Of a stretch of 60,448 nucleotides of DNA, positions 35,015 through 43,805 are shown piece by piece. The stretch's first letter is position 1. Each line of letters starts with the position of its first letter. The translations under genes were made by a program, and so were the position numbers. Source of the stretch: UBA685 sp049890215. Its GTDB lineage: Bacteria > Pseudomonadota > Alphaproteobacteria > Puniceispirillales > Puniceispirillaceae. Location of the stretch: positions 1 through 60,448 of the forward strand of contig JBMHBX010000039.1 in the NCBI GenBank assembly GCA_049890215.1, given 5' to 3'. The notes under the pieces are model-generated. The model did not search any database. It was given only the letters and a program-made list of their open reading frames with translations, and had not been told where the DNA came from.

Positions 35015-36585
35015 CTTTTACGTCTCTTTTTTGAAAATAGGAAAATAATGGAAAAAGCAAGCACCATAAAAATAAGTGCCACTGGACTGGAAAAGAGAAA
35101 ATAAGGATCTGCCCCTGTGGAGGCAAAGGCCTGACGAGCCGTACGCTCTAAAATACCGCCAAGAATATAGGCAATGATGAAAGGCAGGATTGGTATCTGC
35201 ACCAAGCGCATGGCTAGTCCCAGCAATCCAAATGCCAATAGAACAATAATCGCATATAAGGATGTTTCCTGCGCATATACAGCCGTGATGGTAACAAGAA
35301 AGACAGTCGGCATCAAAATCTGCTTTGGTACACGCGCCATGACTGACATGAATTGCATAACATGACCGCCCACAATCCAATTTGTGATATTCGCCAAAAT
35401 CATTAATGTGAAGATCCCAAATGCCATCACCATTTCAGTATTCACACCTTCACTTGGCACCCGGAAAACAGACGGGCCCGGGTTCAAACCATCAACGGTT
35501 TCCATGGCCAATATTAGGAATATGGCAGCTGCGTTACCCGGAATTCCTAAAGATAACACAGGTATCAGATTTGCGCCTGAGACGGCAGAATTTGCAGCTT
35601 CTGTTGACGCCACGCCCTCAATGGCACCTTCGCCAAAGGATCTGCCACCCTCTTGGCGTGTCTTCTGATGGCGATTTTTACCATTCGTATAGCCAAGTGT
35701 CGCGGCAAGGGTAGAACCAATACCAGGCAGGGCGCCAACCGCTGTGCCAATCAAGGCAGATGGCAGGATGTAAGGCAGTAATGTGAGCCGCTCTTTTAGT
35801 GACAATGAACCAGAGACTTTAAGAAAAATTTGGGTAATCTTGCCAGTTTTAGCGCTTTGCTGACGCGCCTCTATCATAGCATTGAGCACTTCGCCCATAA
35901 TCAGCGTGCCAAGCACAACGGACGCTATGGGAAAGCCACCACCAATGGCATCGACCCCGAGTGATAAGCGGGGATAAAAATCTTCACCTGTGCCGATGAA
36001 AGCCACGAACAGCCCAAGCCCCACAGCAATCAGACCTTTGGCAACCGATTTACCCATGACGGCAGCGATAAAGGTAAGTGACAAAATGATCAGCGCACTT
36101 TTTTCAGGCAAGTCCAAATGGGATTCGACAAAAACAGCCAGGAATGGGGCACACAAAATCAAAATGATATCAGAGATGGTATCACCTGACACAGAAGAAA
36201 AATGCGCAGCTTTTAATGCTTTTTTAGCCTCTCCTTTCTGAGTCATCGGATAGCCATCATAAGTCGTCATGAGTGCATCAGGGGTCCCCGGCGTATTAAA
36301 CAAAATCGCAGGCACAGCACCACCAAGTGTTGCACCCTTCATAATGCCAATCAGGAACCCAAGAATGGGGAGCAAGGCCGCTGCTTCATAACCAAAAATC
36401 GAGATTAAGATTGGTAAGGCAATAGCCATTGCCATAGGCCCTGCGAGGCCGGGCGTGGCGCCAATAAAAATGCCAAAAAACAACCCGCCAATAACCATTA
36501 ATATATTTACGGGAATACCTGCAAATTCTGGCCCTGCAAAAACAGCTGAGATACCAAGGAGAATATGGTCTGCCATTCCCATCAT
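35011..36585 (-). CDS. TTT transporter large membrane subunit, TctA family
   Basis: The 524-residue product is the 12-helix channel subunit of a tripartite tricarboxylate transporter. TctA signatures are GIFIGATPGLAGPMAMAIALP, GAVPAILFNTPGTPDALMTTYDGYP, GALPGIGSTLAATLGYT and SLGIPGNAAAIFLI. Its start overlaps the tctB stop (ATGA) and its stop overlaps the sulfatase start (ATGA), so three genes are translationally chained. TTT systems usually take up carboxylates. The adjacent sulfatase suggests a sulfated, probably acidic, organic compound. Confidence 0.93.
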   Translation of the reverse strand: MMGMADHILLGISAVFAGPEFAGIPVNILMVIGGLFFGIFIGATPGLAGPMAMAIALPILISIFGYEAAALLPILGFLIGIMKGATLGGAVPAILFNTPGTPDALMTTYDGYPMTQKGEAKKALKAAHFSSVSGDTISDIILILCAPFLAVFVESHLDLPEKSALIILSLTFIAAVMGKSVAKGLIAVGLGLFVAFIGTGEDFYPRLSLGVDAIGGGFPIASVVLGTLIMGEVLNAMIEARQQSAKTGKITQIFLKVSGSLSLKERLTLLPYILPSALIGTAVGALPGIGSTLAATLGYTNGKNRHQKTRQEGGRSFGEGAIEGVASTEAANSAVSGANLIPVLSLGIPGNAAAIFLILAMETVDGLNPGPSVFRVPSEGVNTEMVMAFGIFTLMILANITNWIVGGHVMQFMSVMARVPKQILMPTVFLVTITAVYAQETSLYAIIVLLAFGLLGLAMRLVQIPILPFIIAYILGGILERTARQAFASTGADPYFLFSSPVALIFMVLAFSIIFLFSKKRRKR

Positions 36586-37145
36586 ACATCTCCGTTGGGA
36601 GGTAATAGAATATCCTCAAACGGCAAATCGAAAAACAGCGCAATAGCACAGCAAATAATCAAGAATAACGCCGCTCTCTTGCGCGTCAATGACCTATCCA
36701 TAAAATGGCTAAAGCTACATAATAGAATGGTGCCACCACAAACAAAGCCGACATATTTTAGCGGCCAGATATTTCTTAAATTGCGATAGCTTACATCAGT
36801 CTCAGTCATTGTCGCATATAATGAAATAAGGGCAGGACCAAGATACCGCATCAGACATAATGAGATGATAAAAACAAAAAGAAAAAAGCCGAAAATAAGA
36901 TGCCATTTCCCGTGATTGAGAAAAGGCGCCCCGCTGTTAGATTGGCGAATTAGGGATAGCGCTGCTCCTGCCACTAAGAGCATTGCAACTGTTGGCGCAA
37001 GACTGTCACCAATCACAAGACGACGGCGAACCGTTTCAACCAGCCCGGTATCACTATCCAGGGGAATCCACAGACCAAGGCCTGCTGCTGCAATGAGAAG
37101 CGCGACAATACCAAGCAATCTGTCTGAAGATATATTTTGTAACAT
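36582..37145 (-). CDS. TTT transporter small membrane subunit, TctB family
   Basis: The 187-residue product has four hydrophobic helices in the TctB pattern: LLGIVALLIAAAGLGLWIPLD at the N terminus, LAPTVAMLLVAGAALSLI, WHLIFGFFLFVFIISLC, and a C-terminal pair YVGFVCGGTILLCSF and AALFLIICCAIALFF. It is a little longer than typical TctB (about 145-160 residues). It sits between the binding-protein gene (59-base gap with a hairpin) and tctA (4-base overlap), which is the classic tctCBA order. Confidence 0.85.
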   Translation of the reverse strand: MLQNISSDRLLGIVALLIAAAGLGLWIPLDSDTGLVETVRRRLVIGDSLAPTVAMLLVAGAALSLIRQSNSGAPFLNHGKWHLIFGFFLFVFIISLCLMRYLGPALISLYATMTETDVSYRNLRNIWPLKYVGFVCGGTILLCSFSHFMDRSLTRKRAALFLIICCAIALFFDLPFEDILLPPNGDV

Positions 37146-37160
37146 AGTGAAAATACAAAT

Positions 37161-37185
37161 CTGCCGCTATGACACATAACGGCAG
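37161..37185 (-). terminator. Hairpin between tctC and tctB
   Basis: On the coding strand CTGCCGTTATG pairs with CATAGCGGCAG through 11 base pairs (one G-U) around a 3-base loop, followed by ATTTGTATTTTC. It sits 19 bases after the tctC stop and probably stops part of the transcription or protects the binding-protein mRNA. Confidence 0.75.
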
Positions 37186-37204
37186 ATTAATTTTATAAGG
37201 TTGT

Positions 37205-38155
37205 TTACTGAACAGCTTTAATCAGAGCTGCTGCATCTTTGACATCTTTTGCCAATAACGCTTCAGCATCCGCGCCACTTATCACAGCCGCGCCACCAAA
37301 GGCTTTTTTGATAATACCGCCAGCTTTTGTCGATTCATCCTGAACAATTTCAATAATCGCATTTGTAAGAGCTGTGCGCGCTTCGGCATTAAGACCAGCT
37401 GGCGCCGCAAACAGGAAATAACCATCTGCGCCAAACGGAACACCGCGCTCGCCAATTAGCGGTGCGTCAGGCGTTTGAACCAATGGCATTGTCAAAGCAG
37501 AGGCAAGATTCACAAGATCACCTGCTGCCACACCCTTTGCCTGAATACCAGCCATGAAACCGAGATCTATATCGCCTGCATTCACGCCATTCATGACAGC
37601 CTTACCACCTTTGACTTCAACAATGTTGAACTCAACGCCATTGGCTTCACTCAGCAAAAACGCCAGGTCAGATAATTTTGGAGACATTGTGCCAAAGCGT
37701 ATTGTCTCACCTGCTTTTGCCGCTGCAAACACATCATCAATTGTCGTCCAACCCTTATCGGCTTTTGACACAATACCCATCTGGAAACCAGCGACAGTTG
37801 TTAATGGCGTTACATCATTCAAAGAGACACCTGCCCCTGGGTTAGCAACCATATTGTAACCATAGGTCTCAGTCACAGCCATACCGATGGTTGTGCCATC
37901 ATTTGGTTCACCTTTCATCGCTGCAGCAAGCTTTAGGCCGCCGCCACCTGTCACTTGCTGAGGTTGCACTTCCCAGCCATGACGTTTTTGCAATTCGTCA
38001 CCAACGGCACGTGCAATCGTATCAGCGCCTCCACCAGCGGCAAACGCAATCATAAGCTTAATAGGGCCATTTGGCTTCCAATCCGCCATTGCACCTGTTG
38101 CTGTGCCTAAGAATGTCACAGCTGCAACAGCTGTTGATAGTAGAATCTTTTTCAT
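37205..38155 (-). CDS. TTT periplasmic binding protein, TctC/Bug family
   Basis: The 316-residue product is the solute receptor of the TTT system. It has a signal peptide (AVAAVTFLGTATGAMA, cleavage before DWKPNGP). Bug-type features include PIKLMIAFAAGGGADTIARAVGDEL, the ligand loop region, and a C-terminal PAGLNAEARTALTNAI. The GGGADTIAR segment corresponds to the carboxylate-binding loop of Bug proteins. It is first of the unit tctC-tctB-tctA-sulfatase and divergent from a MarR-type regulator across a 134-bp region with two palindromes. Confidence 0.93.
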   Translation of the reverse strand: MKKILLSTAVAAVTFLGTATGAMADWKPNGPIKLMIAFAAGGGADTIARAVGDELQKRHGWEVQPQQVTGGGGLKLAAAMKGEPNDGTTIGMAVTETYGYNMVANPGAGVSLNDVTPLTTVAGFQMGIVSKADKGWTTIDDVFAAAKAGETIRFGTMSPKLSDLAFLLSEANGVEFNIVEVKGGKAVMNGVNAGDIDLGFMAGIQAKGVAAGDLVNLASALTMPLVQTPDAPLIGERGVPFGADGYFLFAAPAGLNAEARTALTNAIIEIVQDESTKAGGIIKKAFGGAAVISGADAEALLAKDVKDAAALIKAVQ

Positions 38156-38201
38156 GAGTTCCTCCCAAATATTTACTGCCTTTGATTAGGAGGGATAAAA
38201 A

Positions 38202-38236
38202 GTTGACAAGTCAACCAAAATAGTTGACCTCTCAAC
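38202..38236. promoter_or_regulatory. Twin palindromic MarR operators
   Basis: GTTGACAAGTCAAC (38202-38215) and GTTGACCTCTCAAC (38223-38236) share the pattern GTTGA-N4-TCAAC and start 21 bases apart, two turns of the helix. They lie 47 bases upstream of tctC and 54 bases before the divergent MarR gene. Confidence 0.75.
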
Positions 38237-38289
38237 TTTTTAGTCACTACAGTAAAGTATGACATTAACGCAGGATACCATAGCGCGCC

Positions 38290-38748
38290 ATGGATAGCAT
38301 TGTATATGATTTGAATCGTCACCTGACCTATCGTATCGCGCGCCTGCAATCTCACCTTAGTACGCAAGCGAGCGAAATTCTGAAACATCACGCAGATATA
38401 TCTCTTAGTGAATGGCGCATTCTGACAATCTTGACCAATCCTGCCATCGAATTTCAAAAAGATGTGTTATCAGCAATGGGGTTGGATAAAGGGCAAGTGA
38501 GCCGGACCCTGAAACGCCTCAAAGATAAAGAATATATCGAAATTTCCCATGATGCGCGTGATCAACGCAAAAGACTGGTGACACTGACTGAGTCTGGGCT
38601 GGCCCTGATAGAGCGCATGGCGCCCATAATGTTGCGCCGTCAAGCTCATCTTCAAAGCCAGTTTTCGGAGCCTGAACTTGAAAAATTATTTGAATTTATT
38701 GAAGCGCTGGAAAGCAAAACAGGCCCGATCAAGGAGCTAGAGGCATAA
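38290..38748 (+). CDS. MarR-family regulator of the sulfatase/TTT genes
   Basis: The 152-residue product is a winged-helix MarR protein. It has LSEWRILTILTNPAIEFQKDV, the recognition helix in MGLDKGQVSRTLKRLKDKEYI, and the wing DARDQRKRLVTLTESG. It is divergent from tctC and starts 4 bases before a second sulfatase gene on its own strand. It is flanked by two well-formed palindromes, so it likely represses both directions and releases on binding the imported compound or a breakdown product. Confidence 0.9.
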   Translation: MDSIVYDLNRHLTYRIARLQSHLSTQASEILKHHADISLSEWRILTILTNPAIEFQKDVLSAMGLDKGQVSRTLKRLKDKEYIEISHDARDQRKRLVTLTESGLALIERMAPIMLRRQAHLQSQFSEPELEKLFEFIEALESKTGPIKELEA

Positions 38749-38752
38749 AGTC

Positions 38753-40180
38753 ATGAGCCGCAATTTAATTGTTATATTATCAGATGAACATCGCTCTGAT
38801 GTGATGGGATGTGCAAACCACCCATTCATCCAAACACCGCACCTCGATAGTTTAGCGGCGCGTGGCACACGTTTTACCAACGCTTACACACCCTCCCCTA
38901 TTTGTGTTCCGGCAAGGGCTGCCTTTGCCTCCGGGCAATATGTGCATCAAACCTCTCATTGGGATAATGCTACGCCTTATCTTGGCTCACCAAAAGGATG
39001 GGGACACCAATTGCAAGAGGCAGGCACGAAGGTGGAATCTATCGGCAAATTACATTATCGCTATGCCGAAGATGATACTGGCTTTGATACATGTCATATG
39101 CCCATGATGGTAAAAGATGGCGTTGGTATGATTTGGGCATCCATTCGACAGGAAGAGACACGCCTCTCGCCTCCTGCACGTATGCTAGGCGATTATATTG
39201 GCCCTGGGGATAGTGCTTATACGAAATATGACAGGGCAGTTACCGAGCGAACTGTTGACTGGCTGAGAGAACATAAGGACGACAAAGAAGGCTGGTGTCT
39301 TTATGTGGGATTGGTTGCACCACATTTCCCCCTTGTTGTACCTCAGCCCTTTTATGATCTTTACAAAGACAAAGATTTCTCTGTAATCAAAGCACATCCG
39401 TCACAAGGCAGCCCGCGCCATCCATGGATCGAACTGCAAAATAGTATGATGGATAGTGATATCGCCTTTCATGACGAAGCGGAGCGTCACGCGGCACATG
39501 TGGCCTATTATGGCCTGATTAGCTGGCTTGACCATAATATCGGTCAAATCATGACAGCTTTGGATGATAGCGGGCTTAGTGATAACACCACAATTATCTA
39601 TAGCTCTGATCATGGTGACAATGTTGGTGCAAGAGGCTTGTGGGGCAAATCAAATTGCTATGAGGAAGCCGTTGCTGTGCCAATGATTATGGCTGGGCCA
39701 GATATCCCTCATGGTATTTGTGAGACCCCGGTCTCTCTGCTTGATATCTCTGCCACTATTCCTGCTCATTTTGACCTCTTGCCAGATGAAAAAATGAGAG
39801 GCGAGACCCTGCCTGATATCATAGCTGCACAGGATAATCCCGATCGCATTATCTTTTCAGAATATCATGCAGTTGGCGCTGTTACCGGGGCCTTTATGGT
39901 TCGCAAAGGTTCATGGAAGCTTATCTATTATGTTGGATTTTCACCTGAGCTATTTGATTTGCAATCAGACCCAGAGGAGCTGAATTGCCGCGCAAACGAC
40001 CCGGCATGTGCCGCCAAATTAGCTGAGATGATTGCTGAATTGCGGGCTATTTGTGACCCAGAGGCTGTTGATGCACAAGCGCATCAAGAACAGCATGACA
40101 TGGTAAATGCTCTGGGTGGGCTCGAAGCGGTGCGCAATCTTGGACCTAAGGGCGCAACACCGCCCCCTGACCTTGCATAG
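38753..40180 (+). CDS. Sulfatase (formylglycine type), second copy
   Basis: The 475-residue product is a type I sulfatase with the maturation motif CVPAR (Cys51), the N-terminal metal site in LIVILSDEHRSDVMG, and the second metal site YSSDHGDNVGARG. It has a C-terminal ELFDLQSDPEELNC. It lacks a signal peptide. It is only moderately similar to the sulfatase across the divergent promoter, so it is not a recent duplicate; different substrates or bonds are likely. It starts 4 bases after the MarR stop and is followed 12 bases later by an MBL hydrolase gene. Confidence 0.92.
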   Translation: MSRNLIVILSDEHRSDVMGCANHPFIQTPHLDSLAARGTRFTNAYTPSPICVPARAAFASGQYVHQTSHWDNATPYLGSPKGWGHQLQEAGTKVESIGKLHYRYAEDDTGFDTCHMPMMVKDGVGMIWASIRQEETRLSPPARMLGDYIGPGDSAYTKYDRAVTERTVDWLREHKDDKEGWCLYVGLVAPHFPLVVPQPFYDLYKDKDFSVIKAHPSQGSPRHPWIELQNSMMDSDIAFHDEAERHAAHVAYYGLISWLDHNIGQIMTALDDSGLSDNTTIIYSSDHGDNVGARGLWGKSNCYEEAVAVPMIMAGPDIPHGICETPVSLLDISATIPAHFDLLPDEKMRGETLPDIIAAQDNPDRIIFSEYHAVGAVTGAFMVRKGSWKLIYYVGFSPELFDLQSDPEELNCRANDPACAAKLAEMIAELRAICDPEAVDAQAHQEQHDMVNALGGLEAVRNLGPKGATPPPDLA

Positions 40181-40192
40181 AAGGATAGAGTG

Positions 40193-41041
40193 ATGAAATT
40201 AACATGTCTTGGCACAGGCTCTCCTGAATCTCATGCATGCCGGGCTTCTTCAGGCTATCTGATTGAAGTTGGCGAAGATAAAATCCTTCTTGATTGTGGC
40301 GGCGGGGTCGTAAGCCGCTTAATTGAAGCTGGCATGATGCCGCGTGACATCACACATCTGTTTTTTACGCACCTGCATAGTGACCATATGATGGATTATG
40401 CGCGCCTGATACATGCGGCATGGGATGAGGGACATATTTCAATGCCCGTCTGGGGACCATCACCACTTGTTTCTATTACTGACAAACTCTTTGGCTCAGA
40501 AGGTGTGTTTGCGACTGATTTAACAGCCCGCTGCGAATTTCCGGGCTCGCAAGAAGTATGGATATCACGAGGTGGGGATGTTCCTCGTCCTTGGCCAACG
40601 CCAAAGGTGACAGAAATAACAGCTGGATTTCGTTTCACTGGCAATGGCTGGACCTTAACAAGCTGTGAAGCCCCTCATGCGCAACCCTATTTGGATTGTT
40701 TGGCATTCCGCATTGAAGCAGAAGGAAAAAGCATTGTTTACTCAGGTGACTCAGCCCTTTGTGCCCCTGTAAAAGCACTCTGCCAAGAGGCTGATATATT
40801 AATACATTGGTGCTACCGATTAAGCCATGAAACAGATTATCCAACCATCACAGAATTCTCACCATCGGCTGGCGAAATAGCAGAAATGGCAGAAAACGCC
40901 AAAGTGAAGAGATTACTTTTGACTCACATCAGAAAACATATGGATATCGCTGGTCATCTTGATCAGATGCAGGCTGAAGCAGAAACACATTTTAGTGGTA
41001 GTATTGCGATCGCCGAAGATTTGATGGAAATACAAATTTAG
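40193..41041 (+). CDS. MBL-fold hydrolase, RNase Z-like group
   Basis: The 282-residue product starts with KLTCLGTGSPESHACRASSGYLIEV, close to the RNase Z/phosphodiesterase branch of metallo-beta-lactamase proteins. It has the metal motif FFTHLHSDHMMD, a further His in CEAPHAQPYLDC, the Asp in VYSGDSALCAP and a final His in LLLTHIRKHMD. It lies third in marR-sulfatase-MBL, so it probably acts on the desulfated compound, for example a lactone or ester, rather than on RNA. ATG 40193 is preceded by AAGGA; a GTG one codon earlier is also in frame. Confidence 0.82.
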   Translation: MKLTCLGTGSPESHACRASSGYLIEVGEDKILLDCGGGVVSRLIEAGMMPRDITHLFFTHLHSDHMMDYARLIHAAWDEGHISMPVWGPSPLVSITDKLFGSEGVFATDLTARCEFPGSQEVWISRGGDVPRPWPTPKVTEITAGFRFTGNGWTLTSCEAPHAQPYLDCLAFRIEAEGKSIVYSGDSALCAPVKALCQEADILIHWCYRLSHETDYPTITEFSPSAGEIAEMAENAKVKRLLLTHIRKHMDIAGHLDQMQAEAETHFSGSIAIAEDLMEIQI

Positions 41042-41162
41042 AGGATTTCATACTCACAATCCTCAAAGGTCATTATATTCATCAACGGCATTTAACCAAT
41101 ATCACACGCCACAAGTGACAAGGCTCTTTGCTGATATGAGGCTGTGAAATCAGCCATCATCC

Positions 41163-41181
41163 AAAGGCTGTCAAAGCCTTT
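41163..41181 (+). terminator. Hairpin between convergent operons
   Basis: AAAGGCT (41163-41169) pairs with AGCCTTT (41175-41181) around a 5-base loop and is followed by CTGTTCTTC on the plus strand. It lies in the 147-base gap between the convergent MBL and SDR genes; nothing else is seen in that gap apart from a second weak stem at 41041-41064 (GAGGATT/AATCCTC). Confidence 0.4.
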
Positions 41182-41188
41182 CTGTTCT

Positions 41189-41965
41189 TCACAACGGCCT
41201 TCTGGCAAGTGAGAAGACCTGGCCAGTAGGACCTCCAACCGGATAGGATGCTAATTGCAAGGCCAATGCCGCCACCTCATCTGGATGTTTCACACGTTCC
41301 CATGCCGGCAGACCAGCTGGTGGCTCATTTGTGAATTTTTCCAATATGGTTTTAGTCGTGACACCAGAATTTGGGTCCTGCTGGCTAAGTGTTGTTGTCG
41401 CCGTTGGCCCCGGGATAATGGTATTGACATCTATTTTTTGCTTCCAAAGTTCATTTGCCAAAGCCTCAGTAAACATTTTGAGCGCGGCTTTTGAGACATG
41501 ATAAGAGCTGCTATTTTGGCCTGCGCTATAACCTTTGCCAGAATTCATATTGATGATCTTGGCGCCTTCTGGCATCGCTGTAATAAGGTGGCGTGTCATC
41601 AGATATGGCCCTCTTACATTGACCTCAATTGTGCGCCACCATTCCTCTGGCTCTGATTGCACAAACGCGCCTCTGTCCTGATAAGCACCTGCGTTATTCA
41701 CAAGCAGATCAACCTTGCCAAAATGGGAAATTATATCATCACAAAAATGGCCTACACCCTCTGGATCAGCGATATTAAGAGCCTTGGAAAAACAAGCCTG
41801 CCCCATGGCTTCAATCTGTGCTGCTACCTCATTGAGCGCATCAGATGACCGGGCACAAATAGCGATATCTGCGCCTGCTTTTGCAAAACTCAGCGCAATG
41901 GCTCTGCCAATGCCGCGCCCTGCCCCTGTGATAACAGCCACTTTGCCTTGCAAGATATCAGACAT
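41189..41965 (-). CDS. Short-chain dehydrogenase/reductase
   Basis: A classical NAD(P)-dependent SDR of 258 residues, with the cofactor loop VAVITGAGRGIGRAIALSFA, the LVNNAGAYQDRG motif, catalytic Ser in INMNSGKGYSAG and the YxxxK pair in SSYHVSKAALKMF. It overlaps the transketolase N-subunit gene by 8 bases at its start. It is last in the run tctC-B-A-sulfatase-ALDH-enolase-transketolase pair-SDR. It presumably oxidises or reduces a hydroxy/keto intermediate of that pathway. The substrate is not readable. Confidence 0.92.
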   Translation of the reverse strand: MSDILQGKVAVITGAGRGIGRAIALSFAKAGADIAICARSSDALNEVAAQIEAMGQACFSKALNIADPEGVGHFCDDIISHFGKVDLLVNNAGAYQDRGAFVQSEPEEWWRTIEVNVRGPYLMTRHLITAMPEGAKIINMNSGKGYSAGQNSSSYHVSKAALKMFTEALANELWKQKIDVNTIIPGPTATTTLSQQDPNSGVTTKTILEKFTNEPPAGLPAWERVKHPDEVAALALQLASYPVGGPTGQVFSLARRPL

Positions 41966-42824
41966 TTACTGTTCCTTCTGACGATGCCTCTTCCAGGCTT
42001 GCAATCGTCTGATTGATCTCAGCAAGACCAGCCTGCCAATCTGCCTGTTGTTTTGCCACATAATGGGCGGCAGGTAATTCTGCCTTCAAACAATCAATCC
42101 CCTCAAAAATCTTGGTATCACAAACCATGACATAAGGTCTATCTGTGATTGTTTTTGCCTCAGCAAAGGCCTCCAGAATATCAGGGATACTATTGCCATT
42201 TACGCGTCGCGCAAAACAGCCAAAGGCGTCAAATTTCTCTGGCACAGGCTCAACACCCAACACGTCTTGCGTACGAGAAGTTGCCTGCAAATCATTGTTA
42301 TCAATGATAAATACAAGATTTGATAATTTTTGATGGGCGGCAAACATTGCCGCTTCCCAGACATTGCCTTCTTGCAATTCGCCATCTGAAAACAAGCAAT
42401 AAATCCGCTTATCATTGCCTTTCATACGCTCACCCCATGCAATTCCTGCCGATTGGGACGGGCCTTGTCCAAGAGAGCCTGCGGTGATCTCAAAACCAAG
42501 CTGACCTTCTATCGGGCTTTGGTCTATTTTGGTGCCATCTTCATTATAGCTTCGTAAGTCTTCTATATCGTAAGAGCCATGTTCTGCGAGTGCGCCATAA
42601 GTCATAATTGCATCATGGCCATTTGAAAGCACAAAGCGGTCATAGAACCAGCCTTGCCCATCTTCGCGCATCTCATCAAAATAAAGGCAGGCGGCAATAT
42701 CAGCCAAAGCAACCCCCTGGCCGGCATAGCCGCCCCTTTGCATGCAGATATCAAGCACATTGCGGCGGATTTTTGCGGCCAGTAACTCTAATTTATTCAG
42801 GCGTGAATTTGATAAAGCGCTCAT
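41958..42824 (-). CDS. Split transketolase-like enzyme, N-terminal (ThDP-binding) subunit
   Basis: The 288-residue product corresponds to the N-terminal third of transketolase. It has a conserved SNGHDAIMTYGALAEHG, GSLGQGPSQSAGIAWG, and the ThDP/Mg motif from SDGELQEGNVWEAA to FIIDNND (G-D-G...N pattern, first Gly replaced by Ser). The matching C-terminal subunit gene lies directly upstream and overlaps by four bases. Split transketolases of this kind serve dedicated sugar routes (for example apulose or sulfoquinovose breakdown) rather than the pentose phosphate cycle. It may transfer or release a two-carbon unit from the desulfated compound. Confidence 0.9.
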   Translation of the reverse strand: MSALSNSRLNKLELLAAKIRRNVLDICMQRGGYAGQGVALADIAACLYFDEMREDGQGWFYDRFVLSNGHDAIMTYGALAEHGSYDIEDLRSYNEDGTKIDQSPIEGQLGFEITAGSLGQGPSQSAGIAWGERMKGNDKRIYCLFSDGELQEGNVWEAAMFAAHQKLSNLVFIIDNNDLQATSRTQDVLGVEPVPEKFDAFGCFARRVNGNSIPDILEAFAEAKTITDRPYVMVCDTKIFEGIDCLKAELPAAHYVAKQQADWQAGLAEINQTIASLEEASSEGTVNV

Positions 42825-43765
42825 GATGCAGCCTCTTCAATCCGGTTTACAAGCGTGACAGCATCAAGACCAAGCTGTTCTCTGATATAGGGCAAGGTGC
42901 CCCCTGGTGCCCATTGATTGGGAATCCCAATACGGGTGATTTTTGGCCCGCCCCCCCTATCACAAACAATCTCTGAGACAAGGGCGCCTAGCCCTGTCAC
43001 AATCTGATGATTTTCAACTGTAACAACATTGTTATGGGCAAAGCAGAAGTCAGCAATTTCTTGTTCATTAACAGGTTTGATTGTTGGCACATGCAAGAGC
43101 GAATGAGATACACCTTTTTGTGTCAAAATGTCGCTTGCTTCCAAGGCCCACTGAGTGGCATGGCCAGTCGCAATGATGCCGATATTTTGCCCATTCACAA
43201 GTTTATAGGTCTTGCCAAGTTCAAATTTATAGCGTTTTTCATCCAGTAAACGTGGTGTATTGCCACGATGCCCACGCACATAAATCAGGCCTGGCGTATC
43301 AACTGCCACATTCAGAGCTTGCTGAAACTCTGTTGCATCCACAGGGTCAATCACAGTGGTATCAGGAATAGCGCGGATCATGCCTAAATCCTCTGCCGCC
43401 TGATGATGGATACGCGCAGGATTAGCAATGCCAGGTGTGAAACCAATTACGATACTGGTTAACGGGCCTGTGCCCATGCAAATCATCATCTGATCATAGG
43501 CGCGCCTTGTGGCATAGCAGGCAAATGTCGTTGCAATCGGCACAAAGCCAGCTTTGGCAACACCTGCAGCAACTGAGATCAGATTTTGTTCTGCCATGCC
43601 AACATCAAGATGCTGATCAGGCAACTCTTTTTTCACCTTAATAATCTGGCAATATTTGCTGAGATCAGCACTCATAATCACAACATCTTTACGTCTTTGA
43701 CACAGATCGTAACTGATATCATCAAAAGGGGCTGGTTCAATTATGGCAGGGCCATCAAGTAGCAT
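42821..43765 (-). CDS. Split transketolase-like enzyme, C-terminal subunit
   Basis: The 314-residue product carries the pyrimidine-binding and C-terminal domains of transketolase. The catalytic Glu that activates ThDP is in LDVGMAEQNLISVAAGVA. It also has FVPIATTFACYATRRAYDQM, GFTPGIANPARIHHQAAEDLGMIRAIPDT-type segments, and VTVENHQIVTGLGALVSE. It overlaps the N-subunit by four bases, so the two are made together as a heteromer. It follows the enolase-superfamily gene by 40 bases. Confidence 0.9.
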   Translation of the reverse strand: MLLDGPAIIEPAPFDDISYDLCQRRKDVVIMSADLSKYCQIIKVKKELPDQHLDVGMAEQNLISVAAGVAKAGFVPIATTFACYATRRAYDQMMICMGTGPLTSIVIGFTPGIANPARIHHQAAEDLGMIRAIPDTTVIDPVDATEFQQALNVAVDTPGLIYVRGHRGNTPRLLDEKRYKFELGKTYKLVNGQNIGIIATGHATQWALEASDILTQKGVSHSLLHVPTIKPVNEQEIADFCFAHNNVVTVENHQIVTGLGALVSEIVCDRGGGPKITRIGIPNQWAPGGTLPYIREQLGLDAVTLVNRIEEAAS

Positions 43766-43805
43766 ATAAAACTCCGTTGTGATTTTAGGTTACGGTTTAT
43801 GTTGT

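Noticed and set aside
35384..35714. 94- and 97-codon overlapping plus-strand frames
   Set aside because: Antisense to tctA, with no start signals; typical shadows of a membrane-protein gene.
40193..41041. Housekeeping RNase Z
   Set aside because: Motifs resemble the RNase Z branch, but operon context with MarR and sulfatase argues for a small-molecule hydrolase.
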